A stretch of 64,000 nt of DNA from Ilumatobacteraceae bacterium (GTDB lineage Bacteria > Actinomycetota > Acidimicrobiia > Acidimicrobiales > Ilumatobacteraceae): assembly GCA_025358075.1 (NCBI GenBank), contig JANYKU010000182.1, positions 1 through 64,000 of the forward strand, written 5' to 3'. Below are positions 52,459 to 62,129 of this stretch, in pieces. A model generated the notes under the pieces. The model had not been told where the DNA came from. It saw only the letters and a list, made by a program, of their open reading frames with translations, and did no database searches. Every line of letters starts with the position of its first letter. Within the stretch, counting starts at the first letter, position 1. A program made the translations under genes and the position numbers.

Positions 52459-53217
52459 GTGTGGCGTAAGCCGGGTCGCACCGGCGCGATCCTCTATGCC
52501 GTGCTGGCGGCGGTGCTCGGCTCTGCTTCGGCGTTCATCAGCAGGCTGGAGATCGAACGACAGCGTGGCCGGCGCGAAGCGGCCCGCCAACTCCCATCCG
52601 GGCCGATCATCGTCATCTCCAATCACACCAGCTACGCCGATGGCATCTTGCTGGCGCTGGCCTGCCGTCGAATGGGTCGGTCGTTGCGGCTCCTGGCAAC
52701 TTCGGGTGTCTTCAACGCACCGGTGCTGGGTTTGGTGGCGCGCAGGCTCGGGTTCATCAAGGTCAAGCGCGGCGCAGTCGACGCGGCGTCGTCGCTCGAC
52801 GAAGCGGAACTTGCCCTGGCCGATGGCGAGGCGGTCGGCATCTTTCCGGAAGGTCGACTGACCCGCGATCCGATGATGTGGCCGGAACGAGCCAAGACCG
52901 GCGCGGTGCGGTTGGCGTTGCGCACCGGTGCCCCAATCGTGCCGGTGGCGATGGTGGGCGCCCACCGGGTCGTCGGTCAACACCGAGTGGTACCGACGCT
53001 CTTGCTCAACGTGATCCGCCGACCGAAGGTCGCGACCCGCATCGGGGCTCCGATCGATGTTCGTGCGCTGATGAACATCGGCGGGACGACCGAACCCACC
53101 GTCGACGAAGTTCGACTCGGCGCCGACCTGGTGATGGCCCGCCTTGTCGCCGTCGTCGCCCAGCTGCGCGGCGAGCGACCGCCAGACCCACACGGCGTCC
53201 CCCGCCCGCCCGACTGA
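52459..53217 (+). CDS. 1-acyl-sn-glycerol-3-phosphate acyltransferase-like (PlsC)
   Basis: 252 residues from GTG 52459, 12 bp after the aminotransferase. One N-terminal membrane helix (GAILYAVLAAVLGSASAFI), the HxxxxD motif NHTSYADG, GFIKVKR and FPEGRLTRD (PlsC motif III), then PIVPVAMVG. Transfers acyl groups in phospholipid synthesis or lipid modification. Confidence 0.88.
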   Translation: MWRKPGRTGAILYAVLAAVLGSASAFISRLEIERQRGRREAARQLPSGPIIVISNHTSYADGILLALACRRMGRSLRLLATSGVFNAPVLGLVARRLGFIKVKRGAVDAASSLDEAELALADGEAVGIFPEGRLTRDPMMWPERAKTGAVRLALRTGAPIVPVAMVGAHRVVGQHRVVPTLLLNVIRRPKVATRIGAPIDVRALMNIGGTTEPTVDEVRLGADLVMARLVAVVAQLRGERPPDPHGVPRPPD

Positions 53218-53233
53218 CTCTCGGTCGACGTGC

Positions 53234-53278
53234 CTTGGGCGCGAAAACCGCACCCCCAGTGCCGGAATCGCGCCCAAG
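53234..53278 (+). repeat. 45-bp palindromic intergenic repeat, copy 2
   Basis: CTTGGGCGCGA (53234-53244) and TCGCGCCCAAG (53268-53278) are perfect 11-bp arms with a 23-base loop. About 87 percent identical to the reverse complement of 11577-11621. It lies between convergent plsC and korB, as the first copy lies between convergent vapC and amidase. Confidence 0.65.
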
Positions 53279-53304
53279 CTGGCTCGGGGGTTAGGAGGAG
53301 ATCG

Positions 53305-54327
53305 TCAGACGACGGCCCAGGTGCCGTTGCTGCGCAACAAGGTGGCGAGGTCGCCCGGGCCCTTCTTCGACGAGGTCTCGGCGAGTTGGCGGCCGACGGC
53401 CATGCCGTAGTCGGGACGGTCGACATCGCGAAACACGCCGAAGGTCGTCGCCGAATGGTCGTCGTGGGACAACCGGGCCAAAGCGAACGCGAGACCCGGA
53501 TCGTCGCGGTGCGCATCGTGCACGAGGATCGCATCTTCACCGACATCGGCGACCTCGACGATGCGCAACTGCCCGTCGGTACCCATGACGACGCCCTTGT
53601 GGCCGCCGGCACCGAACCTGATCGGTTGCCCATCGCGCAGATCGATCATCATCTCTTCGCGCACCTGGCGGCTGGTGACGTCGTCGAACGCGCCGTCGTT
53701 GAAGACGTTGCAGTTCTGGAAGATCTCGACGAACGACGAACCACGGTGGGCGTGGGCCTGCCGGAAGATGTCCATCATGTGCTTGCGGTCGAGGTCGTGC
53801 GTGCGGGCGACGAAGCTGGCCTCGGCCCCGAGTGCAACCGACAGCGGGTTGAACGGCGGATCGACGGACCCGAATGGGGTGCTCTTGGTGACCTTGCCGA
53901 TCTCGGAGGTCGGCGAGTACTGGCCCTTCGTCAGCCCGTAGATGCGGTTGTTGAACAGCAAGATGGTGAGGTTGACGTTGCGGCGCAGAGCGTGGATGAG
54001 GTGATTGCCGCCGATCGAGAGCCCGTCGCCGTCGCCGGTGATGACCCACACGTCGAGATCGGGTCGAGCGACCGCCAGACCGGTGGCAATGGCCGGGGCG
54101 CGACCGTGGATGCCATGCATGCCGTAGGTGTTCATGTAGTACGGGAACCTGCTGCTGCAACCGATCCCGCTGATGAACACGGTGTTCTCGGGGGCGATCC
54201 CGAGCTCGGGCATGAGCTGCTGCACGGCCAGCAAGATGCCGTAGTCGCCGCATCCCGGGCACCAACGCACCTCTTGATCGCTGGTCCAGTCCTTCTTGGT
54301 CGTGACCGGCACGATGGTGTCGCTCAT
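53305..54327 (-). CDS. korB: 2-oxoacid:ferredoxin oxidoreductase beta subunit
   Basis: 340 residues. EVRWCPGCGDYGILLAV, VFISGIGCSSRFPYYMNTYGMHGIHGRAPA, and the TPP motif GDGDGLSIGGNHLIHALRRNVN identify KorB. With KorA it oxidises 2-oxoglutarate to succinyl-CoA, reducing ferredoxin. It starts with ATG overlapping the korA stop. Cys motifs WCPGCG and IGCSS would ligate the [4Fe-4S] cluster. Confidence 0.94.
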   Translation of the reverse strand: MSDTIVPVTTKKDWTSDQEVRWCPGCGDYGILLAVQQLMPELGIAPENTVFISGIGCSSRFPYYMNTYGMHGIHGRAPAIATGLAVARPDLDVWVITGDGDGLSIGGNHLIHALRRNVNLTILLFNNRIYGLTKGQYSPTSEIGKVTKSTPFGSVDPPFNPLSVALGAEASFVARTHDLDRKHMMDIFRQAHAHRGSSFVEIFQNCNVFNDGAFDDVTSRQVREEMMIDLRDGQPIRFGAGGHKGVVMGTDGQLRIVEVADVGEDAILVHDAHRDDPGLAFALARLSHDDHSATTFGVFRDVDRPDYGMAVGRQLAETSSKKGPGDLATLLRSNGTWAVV

Positions 54328-56201
54328 TGCAAGGCTCCTTCGATGGCATCTTCAAGTTCGCGTGCGGTGAACGGCAGGCCCTGCACCTTGGTGACGGCTT
54401 TGGCGTCGATGAGGTAGTTGGCACGCACGATCCGGCACATCTGGCCGAGGTTGAGCTCTGGCACGATGACCCGTGGATACTTCTTCAGCACCTCACCCAA
54501 GTTGGGCGGCAGTGGGTTGACATGGGTGAGATGGACCCACGCCACCTTCAGCCCCCGGCGGCGGGTGCGTTGCACCGCCGCATCGATCGCCGCCCAGGTC
54601 GAACCCCAACCGAGTATGCAGACGTCGGCGTCGTCGACATCGCCAACCGCGACGGCGGGCGGGATGTCGTAGGCAATGCCGGCGATCTTGGCAGCACGCA
54701 GATCGACCATCCGCTGATGGTTCTCCGGGGTGTAGTTGATGTCGCCTCGGCCATCTTCCTTCTCGAGCCCGCCGACGCGGTGCATGAGATGGGGTGTGCC
54801 GGGAATGGCCCACGGCCGGGCGAGCGTTTCGGGGTCGCGCAGGTATGGCCAGAACTCGGTGGTGCCATCGTCGTTGGTGTGGTTCATCTCGGTGGCGAAC
54901 GGCACGGAGATGTCGGGCAACGAGGCGACGTCGGGCAGCAGCCATGGCTCGCTGCCGTTGGCGATGTAGCCGTCGCTGAGCAGGATGACCGGCGTGCGGT
55001 ACTTCAGGGCGATGCGCGCCGCCTCGATGGCGGCGTCGAAGCAATTCGCAGGGCTGTACGCGGCGATCACGGGAAGCGGGGCTTCGCCGTGCCGGCCATA
55101 GATCGCGATGTTGAGATCGGCTGCCTCGGTCTTGGTCGGCAAGCCGGTGGACGGTCCGCCGCGTTGCACGTCGATGATCAGGAGCGGCAGCTCCAACGAC
55201 ACCGCAAGGCTGGTGGTCTCGCTTTTCAGGGCGACACCTGGACCGCTGGTGGTGGTGACACCGAGGTGCCCGGCGAAGGCCGCGCCAAGCGCCATGCCGA
55301 CCGCAGCGATCTCGTCTTCGGCCTGAACCGTGCGAACACCGAAGTGCTTGTGCTTGGACAGTTCGTGGAGGATGTCGCTGGCCGGGGTGATCGGGTAGCT
55401 GCCGAGGAAGATCGGCAGCTTGGCCAACTGACCTGCGGCTACAAGGCCCCAGGCGAGCGCGACGTTGCCACTGATGTTGGTGTACTCACCCGGTGGCAGC
55501 TTGGCCGGGAGCACCACGAAACGATGCTCGAACTGCTCGGTGGTCTCGCCGAAGTTGAAGCCGGCGGTGAACGCGGTTGCGTTGCTGACGCGAACGAGGT
55601 CGTCCTTGAACCGAGTGGAGATCCACTCGAGCGTCGGCTCGGTGGGTCGCGAATACAGCCACGACACGAGCCCGAGTGCGAAGAAGTTCTTGGAGCGTTC
55701 GGCGTCGCGCGGCTTCACGCCCAAGGGCTCTGTGGCCTTCTGCGTGAGCGAGGTCATCGGCACCTCGACGACGCGGTAACCGGCCAGAGATTCGTCGGCG
55801 AGCGGGTTGGACGCGTACCCGGCCTTGGCCAGATCGCGCTCGGTGAATGCATCGCTGTTGACGATCAACAGACCATGCGGCTCTAGCCGGTTGAGGTCGG
55901 CCTTGAGTGCCGCAGGGTTCATGGCGATCAACACGCTCGGTGCATCGCCAGGGGTGGTGATGTCGTGATCACTGATCTGCACCTGGAAGCTGGATACACC
56001 GTTGACAGTGCCCGCTGGCGCGCGGATCTCGGCCGGGTACTCGGGCAGAGTCGACAGGTCGTTGCCGAACGCTGCGCTCACCGAGGTGAACCTGTCGCCC
56101 GTGAGCTGCATGCCATCGCCAGAATCGCCTGCAAACCTCACGACAACGCGTGTAATGGTCTCAGGTTCACGCCCAGCTGAGCGTTCTACGGTGTCCGTCA
56201 T
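54324..56201 (-). CDS. korA: 2-oxoacid:ferredoxin oxidoreductase alpha (gamma-alpha fused) subunit
   Basis: 625 residues, the fused type. The N-terminal gamma domain has VVRFAGDSGDGMQLTGDRF; the alpha domain starts near FLGSYPITPASDILHEL and includes EDEIAAVGMALGAAFAG, TTTSGPGVALKSE and RGGPSTGLPTKTEAADL. Strong site GGAGGAGG precedes ATG 56201. Replaces or supplements 2-oxoglutarate dehydrogenase in the citrate cycle. Confidence 0.94.
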   Translation of the reverse strand: MTDTVERSAGREPETITRVVVRFAGDSGDGMQLTGDRFTSVSAAFGNDLSTLPEYPAEIRAPAGTVNGVSSFQVQISDHDITTPGDAPSVLIAMNPAALKADLNRLEPHGLLIVNSDAFTERDLAKAGYASNPLADESLAGYRVVEVPMTSLTQKATEPLGVKPRDAERSKNFFALGLVSWLYSRPTEPTLEWISTRFKDDLVRVSNATAFTAGFNFGETTEQFEHRFVVLPAKLPPGEYTNISGNVALAWGLVAAGQLAKLPIFLGSYPITPASDILHELSKHKHFGVRTVQAEDEIAAVGMALGAAFAGHLGVTTTSGPGVALKSETTSLAVSLELPLLIIDVQRGGPSTGLPTKTEAADLNIAIYGRHGEAPLPVIAAYSPANCFDAAIEAARIALKYRTPVILLSDGYIANGSEPWLLPDVASLPDISVPFATEMNHTNDDGTTEFWPYLRDPETLARPWAIPGTPHLMHRVGGLEKEDGRGDINYTPENHQRMVDLRAAKIAGIAYDIPPAVAVGDVDDADVCILGWGSTWAAIDAAVQRTRRRGLKVAWVHLTHVNPLPPNLGEVLKKYPRVIVPELNLGQMCRIVRANYLIDAKAVTKVQGLPFTARELEDAIEGALQ

Positions 56202-56251
56202 AGGGCACCTCCTCCCGCAGACAGGCGGCCTCGTTGCCGTCCCGCTGTTCA

Positions 56252-56265
56252 GACGTTATATCGTC
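56252..56265. promoter_or_regulatory. Near-palindrome and -10 box upstream of korAB
   Basis: GACGTTATATCGTC (minus strand GACGATATAACGTC) differs in one base from the padR-proximal palindrome core ACGATATATCGT. TATAAC within it could be the korA -10 box about 55 bases upstream of the ATG. It also contains the DMT stop codon, so chance similarity is possible. Confidence 0.3.
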
Positions 56266-57113
56266 TTACGGGTCACAAAGGCGACACCAAGCAATGAAAT
56301 GGCCAATCCGACCAGGGCCAGCGCACCCAACCGCTCGCCGAACAGGATCGACCCTTCGACCGCGCTGAGCGCCGGGGTGAGGAAGAACAAGCTGGTCACC
56401 TGTGACGCGGCCCTTCGCTGGAGCAACCACAGCATCAGCAGCACGGCCGCGATCGACAGCACAACGACCGCCCACAACAGGGCGAACAGCGACCGGCCGG
56501 TGATGTGGAAGTCGATGTGCTCCCACACCGAGGCCAGGATGACGAGCACGACACCTGCGCCGGCGTATTGGATCACCGTGCCCCACAGCAGTGGCATCGT
56601 CGAGCACTTCTTGCGTTGCACCAGCGTGCCGCCGGCCATGCCGACAACGCTGACTGCCGATGCACCCATCGTGATCGCCGTGATCCCGCTCGAGTGCGTC
56701 AGCAAGCGATCGATGACGACCGCCACCACTCCGACAAAGCCGAGGCCGACACCGATCCACTGCAGCCGGATCAGCCGTTCGCCGAGCACCCGGCGCGATG
56801 CCAGGGCGGTGAGCACTGGATGCAGTCCGGCGATCAACGCGCTGACCCCGGCGGGAAGGCCATGATCAATGGCGACGAAGACCCCGCCGAGGTACAGGAC
56901 GTGCATGCCGATCCCGGCGAGCACCACCCACGGAACGAGCTTGCGGTCGACTCGCGTTGCCGTCCGCAACGCGGCCACGACCGCGAGCGCAACCGCGGCG
57001 AGCACCATCCGAGCGGCGAGGAACGTCAGCGGACCTGTATCGGACGTGGCATACCGGGCGGCGACGAACCCCGTGCTCCACAACACGGTGAAGATCCACG
57101 GGGCCGACGACAC
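56256..57113 (-). CDS. EamA/DMT-family transporter
   Basis: 285 residues from GTG 57113; a longer frame reaches GTG 57155 but runs through the terminator hairpin. Ten membrane helices in two EamA repeats (ILWSTGFVAARYATSDT-type first helix here VLWSTGFVAARY; LTPALSAVEGSILFGERLG in the second). Metabolite exporter/importer of unknown substrate. Confidence 0.86.
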   Translation of the reverse strand: MSSAPWIFTVLWSTGFVAARYATSDTGPLTFLAARMVLAAVALAVVAALRTATRVDRKLVPWVVLAGIGMHVLYLGGVFVAIDHGLPAGVSALIAGLHPVLTALASRRVLGERLIRLQWIGVGLGFVGVVAVVIDRLLTHSSGITAITMGASAVSVVGMAGGTLVQRKKCSTMPLLWGTVIQYAGAGVVLVILASVWEHIDFHITGRSLFALLWAVVVLSIAAVLLMLWLLQRRAASQVTSLFFLTPALSAVEGSILFGERLGALALVGLAISLLGVAFVTRKTI

Positions 57114-57120
57114 GACGCGA

Positions 57121-57152
57121 GAAGGGCGGGCCGCAGAAGCGACCCGCCCTTC
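57121..57152 (-). terminator. Hairpin terminator after the ABC binding-protein gene
   Basis: GAAGGGCGGG (57121-57130) and CCCGCCCTTC (57143-57152) are perfect 10-bp arms with a 12-base loop, 24 bases downstream of the minus-strand binding-protein stop. Confidence 0.7.
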
Positions 57153-57175
57153 CACCGTTGAGCCTGATGAGGCGG

Positions 57176-58357
57176 TCAGGCGCCACCCTCAGTCAAGGTG
57201 ACCGTGAGTGGGGCGAAGCTCGCCCCGTTGACGTCGATGTTCTCGGCCTTCAACTGCTTGATCGCTTCGTTGACGATGTCGTTGGTGTACGACTCGGGGT
57301 CGGGTGCCTTGGTCAAAACCGTCTTGCCATCGAGGTTCTTCGTCTCGCTGGCGATCTTGGCGGTGCGGTCCCAAGCTGCCTGATCGATCACGCCGACACC
57401 GATCGTCGACGGCCAGATCAGCTTGTTGATCTCGTTCATCTGCCACAGCTGGTGCGTGGCGCCGAGCTTGGAGCCCTTGCTGACGACGATGTCGCGGCAG
57501 CCCTGGGCATTGTCCCGGCAGAATGCCCAGCCCTTCAGCGATGCCTTGACGAAGGCGATCGCCTCGCCGCAGTAGGCGGGGTCGGCGAGTCTGGTCTGGT
57601 CGGCCCAAATGGCGTCCTGCAACATTCCGACGCCTTCTTTCTCGTACGACACCACGTTGAGATCAGCAGGTGTGTACAGCGCGCCGGTCGCCGTGTTCTT
57701 CGCTTCCAACACTTGGGCGTACTCGTTGTAGGTCATCGCCTCGGCCGCGTCGATGTCGCCAGAGAGCAAGCCGTTCATGTCGAAGTTCTGGGCGAGCAGG
57801 GTGACATCCTTTGCCGGATCGAGACCGTCCTTGGAAAGTGCGGCGAAGATCTCGTACTCGTTGCCGAAGCCCCAGTTGCCGATCTTCTTGCCCTTGAAGT
57901 CTTTCGCCGACGTGATGTTCTTGGCCTTGAAGCTGACCTGCAACGTGCCGCTGCGCTGGAAGATCTGGGCGATGTCGGTGACCTTGGCACCGGCTTCACG
58001 CTCGGCAAGCGCCTTCGGCACCCACGAGATGGCGAAGTCGACGGCGCCGCTTGCCAGTGTCTTTTGCGGTGGGATGTCGACGCCGCCCTCGACGATCTGA
58101 ACGTCGAGCCCGGCATCTTTGTAGAAGCCCTTGTCGACGGCGGCGTAGTACCCACCGAACTGTGCTTGGGTGACCCATTGCAATTGCAACTTCACCTTGG
58201 CGCCTGTCGGCTTGGTGCACTTCGACACATCGACCGCCAGCCCTGCGCCGGTCGGCGTTGTGCCGCTGGATGACTTCGCATCGCTGCCGCATGCCACGCC
58301 CAGCAATGCGGCAAGGCTCAAGACGGCTGTCGCCTTGACCAAACGTTTCGTGTGCAT
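57176..58357 (-). CDS. NMT1/THI5-like ABC transporter substrate-binding lipoprotein
   Basis: 393 residues from ATG 58357 (AAGGGGAG upstream). Lipobox VAC with Cys23. KLQLQWVTQAQFGGYYAAVDKGFYKDAGLDVQIVEGG-type opening, seen as LQLQWVTQAQFGGYYAA then GFYKDAGLDV, is that of NMT1 proteins binding pyrimidine precursors, riboflavin-like or nitrate/sulfonate ligands. Given the adjacent dihydropyrimidinase-type genes a pyrimidine-related ligand is likely. Anchored outside the membrane. Confidence 0.9.
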   Translation of the reverse strand: MHTKRLVKATAVLSLAALLGVACGSDAKSSSGTTPTGAGLAVDVSKCTKPTGAKVKLQLQWVTQAQFGGYYAAVDKGFYKDAGLDVQIVEGGVDIPPQKTLASGAVDFAISWVPKALAEREAGAKVTDIAQIFQRSGTLQVSFKAKNITSAKDFKGKKIGNWGFGNEYEIFAALSKDGLDPAKDVTLLAQNFDMNGLLSGDIDAAEAMTYNEYAQVLEAKNTATGALYTPADLNVVSYEKEGVGMLQDAIWADQTRLADPAYCGEAIAFVKASLKGWAFCRDNAQGCRDIVVSKGSKLGATHQLWQMNEINKLIWPSTIGVGVIDQAAWDRTAKIASETKNLDGKTVLTKAPDPESYTNDIVNEAIKQLKAENIDVNGASFAPLTVTLTEGGA

Positions 58358-58385
58358 CTTCTCCCCTTTGTGGTTGATATTGGTT

Positions 58386-59177
58386 TCACCCGGGTCGTCG
58401 ACGCCGCTGCCACGGCACGACGAGGTATTCCAGGAGACTTGAACCGGCGAAGAACAACAGCCCGACGATCGATCCGCCGACGACATAGGCGAAGCCGAGA
58501 GCCTTGTTCGAGCCATTGAGTGAGCCGGAGATCTTGGTTCCGAGACCGTCTTGAGTGCCGCCGAAGTACTCGCTGACGAGAGCGATGATGACCGCGATCG
58601 GCGCGGCCGTGCGAATCGCCGTGAACAGGAAGGGCATGGTGTTGGGCACGCGGACCTTGGCCAGCACCTGCCGCGGGCTTGCCGCGTACGACTGCATCAA
58701 CTCCATCTGTGTCGGGTTGTTGTGCCGGAGACCCTTCGTGACCTGGACGAAGACGATGAAGAAGACCGCGATGCTGACCATCAGGCGGCGACCGATCTGG
58801 CTGTCGAGGGCGTACATGTTATTGAGCACACCGACGATCACAACTGCCGGGACCGCCGCCACGGTGACGGCGAGTGGATTGACGAGATCAGCCACGAGGC
58901 GAAACCGATTGGTGAGGACCGAGCCAACAAAACCAAGGATCGACCCGAGGATCAGGCCCACGAGTGCGTTGACTCCCGTGACGACGCAGGCCTTGGTGAC
59001 GAGATTGGGATCGTCGAACAGCGACTGAAGGATCGCCGTTGGCTTGGGGATGACGTAGGGCTGCACATCTTCGATCTCGACCCATGCCTGCCACAGGGCG
59101 ACGAAGACCACGCCGAAGATGACGGGTGGCAGAACGATGGCAAGGCTGTCTCTGGTGCGCGCCGCAATGATGGTCAT
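58386..59177 (-). CDS. ABC transporter permease (SsuC/NrtB-like), copy 1
   Basis: 263 residues, six membrane segments. The EAA-type loop ELMQSYAASPRQVLAKVRVPNTMPFLFTA is seen as MQSYAASPRQVLAKVRVP. Forms the membrane channel with the second permease at 59992 and the ATPase. ATG overlaps the ATPase stop. Confidence 0.9.
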   Translation of the reverse strand: MTIIAARTRDSLAIVLPPVIFGVVFVALWQAWVEIEDVQPYVIPKPTAILQSLFDDPNLVTKACVVTGVNALVGLILGSILGFVGSVLTNRFRLVADLVNPLAVTVAAVPAVVIVGVLNNMYALDSQIGRRLMVSIAVFFIVFVQVTKGLRHNNPTQMELMQSYAASPRQVLAKVRVPNTMPFLFTAIRTAAPIAVIIALVSEYFGGTQDGLGTKISGSLNGSNKALGFAYVVGGSIVGLLFFAGSSLLEYLVVPWQRRRRPG

Positions 59178-59992
59178 CGGTCGTCGACCCCCATGATCGG
59201 GTCGCCGACATGGGTGCCCCGCAACGCCTCGCGGACCTCCGTCACCCGGTCGAAGAACTCCGTGGCTTCGCGGGTGAGCTCCGACCGGTCACGTCCGAGC
59301 CCGACATCGACCATCGCCGTGATGCGCCCCGGGCGCGGCGACATGACCACGACGCGGTCGGCGAGATACACGGCCTCTGGGATGGAGTGCGTCACGAACA
59401 CCACGGTCGTACCGGTCTCGCTGCAGATGCGCAGCAACTCGGCTTGCATGTGCTCACGAGTCATCTCGTCGAGCGCGCCGAACGGCTCGTCCATCAACAG
59501 CAGCTCGGCATGGGCGGCCAGGGCGCGGGCGATGGCGACCCGCTGCTGCATCCCGCCCGACAGCTGCCACGGCATGTGCGTGGCGAACTCCGACAACTTC
59601 ACCAGGGCGAGCATCTCGGCGCTGCGTGCGCGACGCCGGCTCTTGTCCCAACCCTTGAGCTCCAACGGTAGTTCGATGTTGCGTTCGACCGTGCGCCAGT
59701 CGAACAGTCCGCTGTGCTGGGACGCGATGCCGTAGTCCTGATCGAGGCGGGCCTGATGAGCAGGCTTGCCGTTGACCACCAAGGTCCCATCCGTCGGCTC
59801 GATGAGATCGGCGATCAGACGCAAGAGAGTGGACTTGCCACAGCCCGACGGACCGATCAGCGAGACGAACTCGCCGCGCTGCACCGTGAAGTCGATGTCG
59901 ATGAGCGCGTCGACCTGGTTGGTCGCGCCCCGATTGAAGACCTTGCGGACACCGCTCACCACTACAGCGGGATTTGGGACGGCGGTGTCCAT
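59174..59992 (-). CDS. ABC transporter ATPase (SsuB/NrtD/TauB-like)
   Basis: 272 residues from ATG 59992. Walker A GPSGCGKST, Q-loop ASQHSGLFDW, signature LSGGMQQRVAIARAL, Walker B LLLMDEPFGALD and H-loop VTHSIPEA are complete. Energises the NMT1-type importer. Overlaps both neighbours by ATGA. Confidence 0.94.
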   Translation of the reverse strand: MDTAVPNPAVVVSGVRKVFNRGATNQVDALIDIDFTVQRGEFVSLIGPSGCGKSTLLRLIADLIEPTDGTLVVNGKPAHQARLDQDYGIASQHSGLFDWRTVERNIELPLELKGWDKSRRRARSAEMLALVKLSEFATHMPWQLSGGMQQRVAIARALAAHAELLLMDEPFGALDEMTREHMQAELLRICSETGTTVVFVTHSIPEAVYLADRVVVMSPRPGRITAMVDVGLGRDRSELTREATEFFDRVTEVREALRGTHVGDPIMGVDDR

Positions 59993-60882
59993 CAAACCCC
60001 TTCCGGAGGATGCCGGCGCATCATCTGCCGATCGATCACGGCAACGACGAGCGCCATCACCAGACCGAGCGCCGCCGCACCGAACACGGCCGTGTACAAC
60101 TTTGGCGGGTCGGACGTCGCCTCCTGCCCGTACGACAGGATCAGCCTGCCGACGCCGGCGCGAATGCCGAGCGAGATCTCGGCGACGACGACACCGACCA
60201 CGGCCGAGGCGCCGGCGATTCGTAGCGACGGGGCGATGAACGGCACCGCCGCGGGGAACCTCAGCTTCGACAGCGTGCGCCACCACGGCGAAGCCAGCGA
60301 ATCCATCAACTCCATCGAGGCGGGTGGCGTCGATTGAAGTCCACGAAGTGTGGCGACCGCCACGGGGAAGAAGGCCAAGAACACCCCGAGCAACGTCGCC
60401 GCGATCCACGTCTTGGAGACGAGGTCGCGACTGCCGTACGCCATCAGCCCGATGATCAGGGGGCCGAGCACGATGATCGGGACGGTCTGCGACATGATCA
60501 GGTACGGCATCAGCCCGCGCTCGACGAGCCGGAAGCGAGCCATCAGAACAGCGACGGCAACGCCGAGCACGGCGCCGATCACGAATGCGGTGAAGGCAAC
60601 TCTGAACGAATACCAGGTTGCCGCAGTGACCACGGACAGGATCGTCTGCTTCCCGCCGCGCACCTCCGGACGCCCGAGTCGCGACACCATCTCCCAAACG
60701 TGAGGCATCGTTCGGCTATTGGTACGTGGCAACAACCGCATGCCCAGGAGCCGCCCACCATTGGCCGGCCCGATGGCCTTGTAGCCCTCCCACGCGGCGG
60801 CGACGAAGGCAAACGCCACCGGGAACATGACCAACTTGCGAACGCGTGCTGACATCGTGTTCGCCGAGCTGCGATCGGTCAC
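59992..60882 (-). CDS. ABC transporter permease, copy 2
   Basis: 296 residues, GTG 60882 overlapping the LLM stop. Six membrane segments; ELMDSLASPWWRTLSKLRFP is the EAA loop. Two distinct permeases suggest a heterodimeric channel. Lies between the LLM gene and the ATPase. Confidence 0.9.
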   Translation of the reverse strand: MTDRSSANTMSARVRKLVMFPVAFAFVAAAWEGYKAIGPANGGRLLGMRLLPRTNSRTMPHVWEMVSRLGRPEVRGGKQTILSVVTAATWYSFRVAFTAFVIGAVLGVAVAVLMARFRLVERGLMPYLIMSQTVPIIVLGPLIIGLMAYGSRDLVSKTWIAATLLGVFLAFFPVAVATLRGLQSTPPASMELMDSLASPWWRTLSKLRFPAAVPFIAPSLRIAGASAVVGVVVAEISLGIRAGVGRLILSYGQEATSDPPKLYTAVFGAAALGLVMALVVAVIDRQMMRRHPPEGV

Positions 60883-61907
60883 GCCCTGGCCTTGACCGTT
60901 TCTGCGACCGCCGGCATGACCTTCTCGCCGTACATCTGCAGCGTGTGGTCCTTGTCATCGTGTTGCAGATAGATGCTGAACTGGTCGACACCGAGCGCCT
61001 TCAACGCGGTCATCCGTTCGATGTGGGTACTGACCGGGCCGACGATGCAGAAACGGTCGACGATGTCGTCGGGGACGAACTGGGTGTGGGGGTTGCCTGC
61101 CAGGCCGTGTTCGTTGTAGTCGTAGCCCTCGCGGCCCTTGATGTAGTCGGTCAACGCCTGAGGAACCGCACCGCTGTCGCCATAGCGGGCGACAAGGTCG
61201 GCCACGTGGTTTCCGACCATCCCGCCGAACCACCGGCATTGCTCGCGCCCGTGAGCGAGCCCCTCCTCCGTTCCGTCGGTGACGTACGCCGGAGCAGCGA
61301 CGCAAATGGTGATGTCGGCGGGATCGCGGCCCGCGGCTGCGGCGGCATCGCGTACCGCACCGATCGTCCATTCGGCGATCGACAGGTCGGCCAGTTGCAG
61401 GATGAACCCATCGGCCACCTGGCCGGCGAGAGCGAGTGCCTTGGGGCCATATGCCGCGACCCAGACCTGGAGCGTGCTGCCGGTCGACCATGGGAAGCGG
61501 AGTTGCAAGCCCTTGTAGTCGACGCTACGTCCGTTGGCCAGTTCACGGATGACGTGCACGGCTTCGCGGAGTGTGGCCAACGTTGTCGGCGCCCCGTTGG
61601 TGACTCGCACCGCCGAATCGCCGCGGCCGATCCCGCAGACGGTGCGATTGCCGTACATCTCGTTGAGCGTTGCGTAGAGACTGGCCGTGACGGTCCAGTC
61701 GCGCGTCGCCGGATTGGTCACCATCGTCCCGACGACGACCTTGCGGGTCTCGGCGAGGATCTGGCTGAAGATGACGTACGGCTCTTCCCACAAGATGTGC
61801 GAGTCGAACGCCCAGACATGGGTGAACCCATAGGCCTCGGCCCGTCTCGCCAGATCGATCACCCTCGCGGCGGGAGGTGTCGTCTGCAGCACCACTCCGA
61901 ACTCCAT
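60879..61907 (-). CDS. LLM-class (F420-type) oxidoreductase, TIGR03842-like
   Basis: 342 residues. FGVVLQTTPPAARVIDLARRAEAYGFTHVWAFDSHILWEEP is the family opening, seen here as VVLQTTPPAARVIDLARRAE and WAFDSHILWEEPYV; GIGRGDSAVR and VWVAAYGPKALALAG follow. Luciferase-like TIM barrel probably using F420 or FMN. GAGAGGG precedes ATG 61907. First gene after mmsA; its members are, as I recall, often linked to hydantoinase genes, consistent with pyrimidine ring reduction or oxidation. Confidence 0.88.
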   Translation of the reverse strand: MEFGVVLQTTPPAARVIDLARRAEAYGFTHVWAFDSHILWEEPYVIFSQILAETRKVVVGTMVTNPATRDWTVTASLYATLNEMYGNRTVCGIGRGDSAVRVTNGAPTTLATLREAVHVIRELANGRSVDYKGLQLRFPWSTGSTLQVWVAAYGPKALALAGQVADGFILQLADLSIAEWTIGAVRDAAAAAGRDPADITICVAAPAYVTDGTEEGLAHGREQCRWFGGMVGNHVADLVARYGDSGAVPQALTDYIKGREGYDYNEHGLAGNPHTQFVPDDIVDRFCIVGPVSTHIERMTALKALGVDQFSIYLQHDDKDHTLQMYGEKVMPAVAETVKARA

Positions 61908-61954
61908 TAGCCCTCTCTCCCAATCTCGAGAAACGACGCCCGCTGCGGTGCAGC

Positions 61955-62019
61955 CCGTGGTTCGCTCCTCGACACGGTCGGGAACCGAGCCGACCTATCG
62001 TCTCGTCGTCGAACCACGG
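61955..62019 (-). repeat. Structured palindromic repeat, copy 1 (reverse orientation)
   Basis: Outer arms CCGTGGTTCG (61955-61964) and CGAACCACGG (62010-62019). Read on the minus strand it contains GAGACGATAGG, then inner arms GGTCGG/CCGACC and CCGTGTCGA. Between the mmsA and LLM genes; no gene in 61908-62250. Confidence 0.75.
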
Positions 62020-62129
62020 CCCGCCCCTTGCTGTTGATCCCACAAGGCAACGATCGTGGCAGACACCAGGCGCTGGGCGGCGCTGCAGACTCAGGGAGAT
62101 GCCGAACAATGCGCACGCGAGGCGACGGT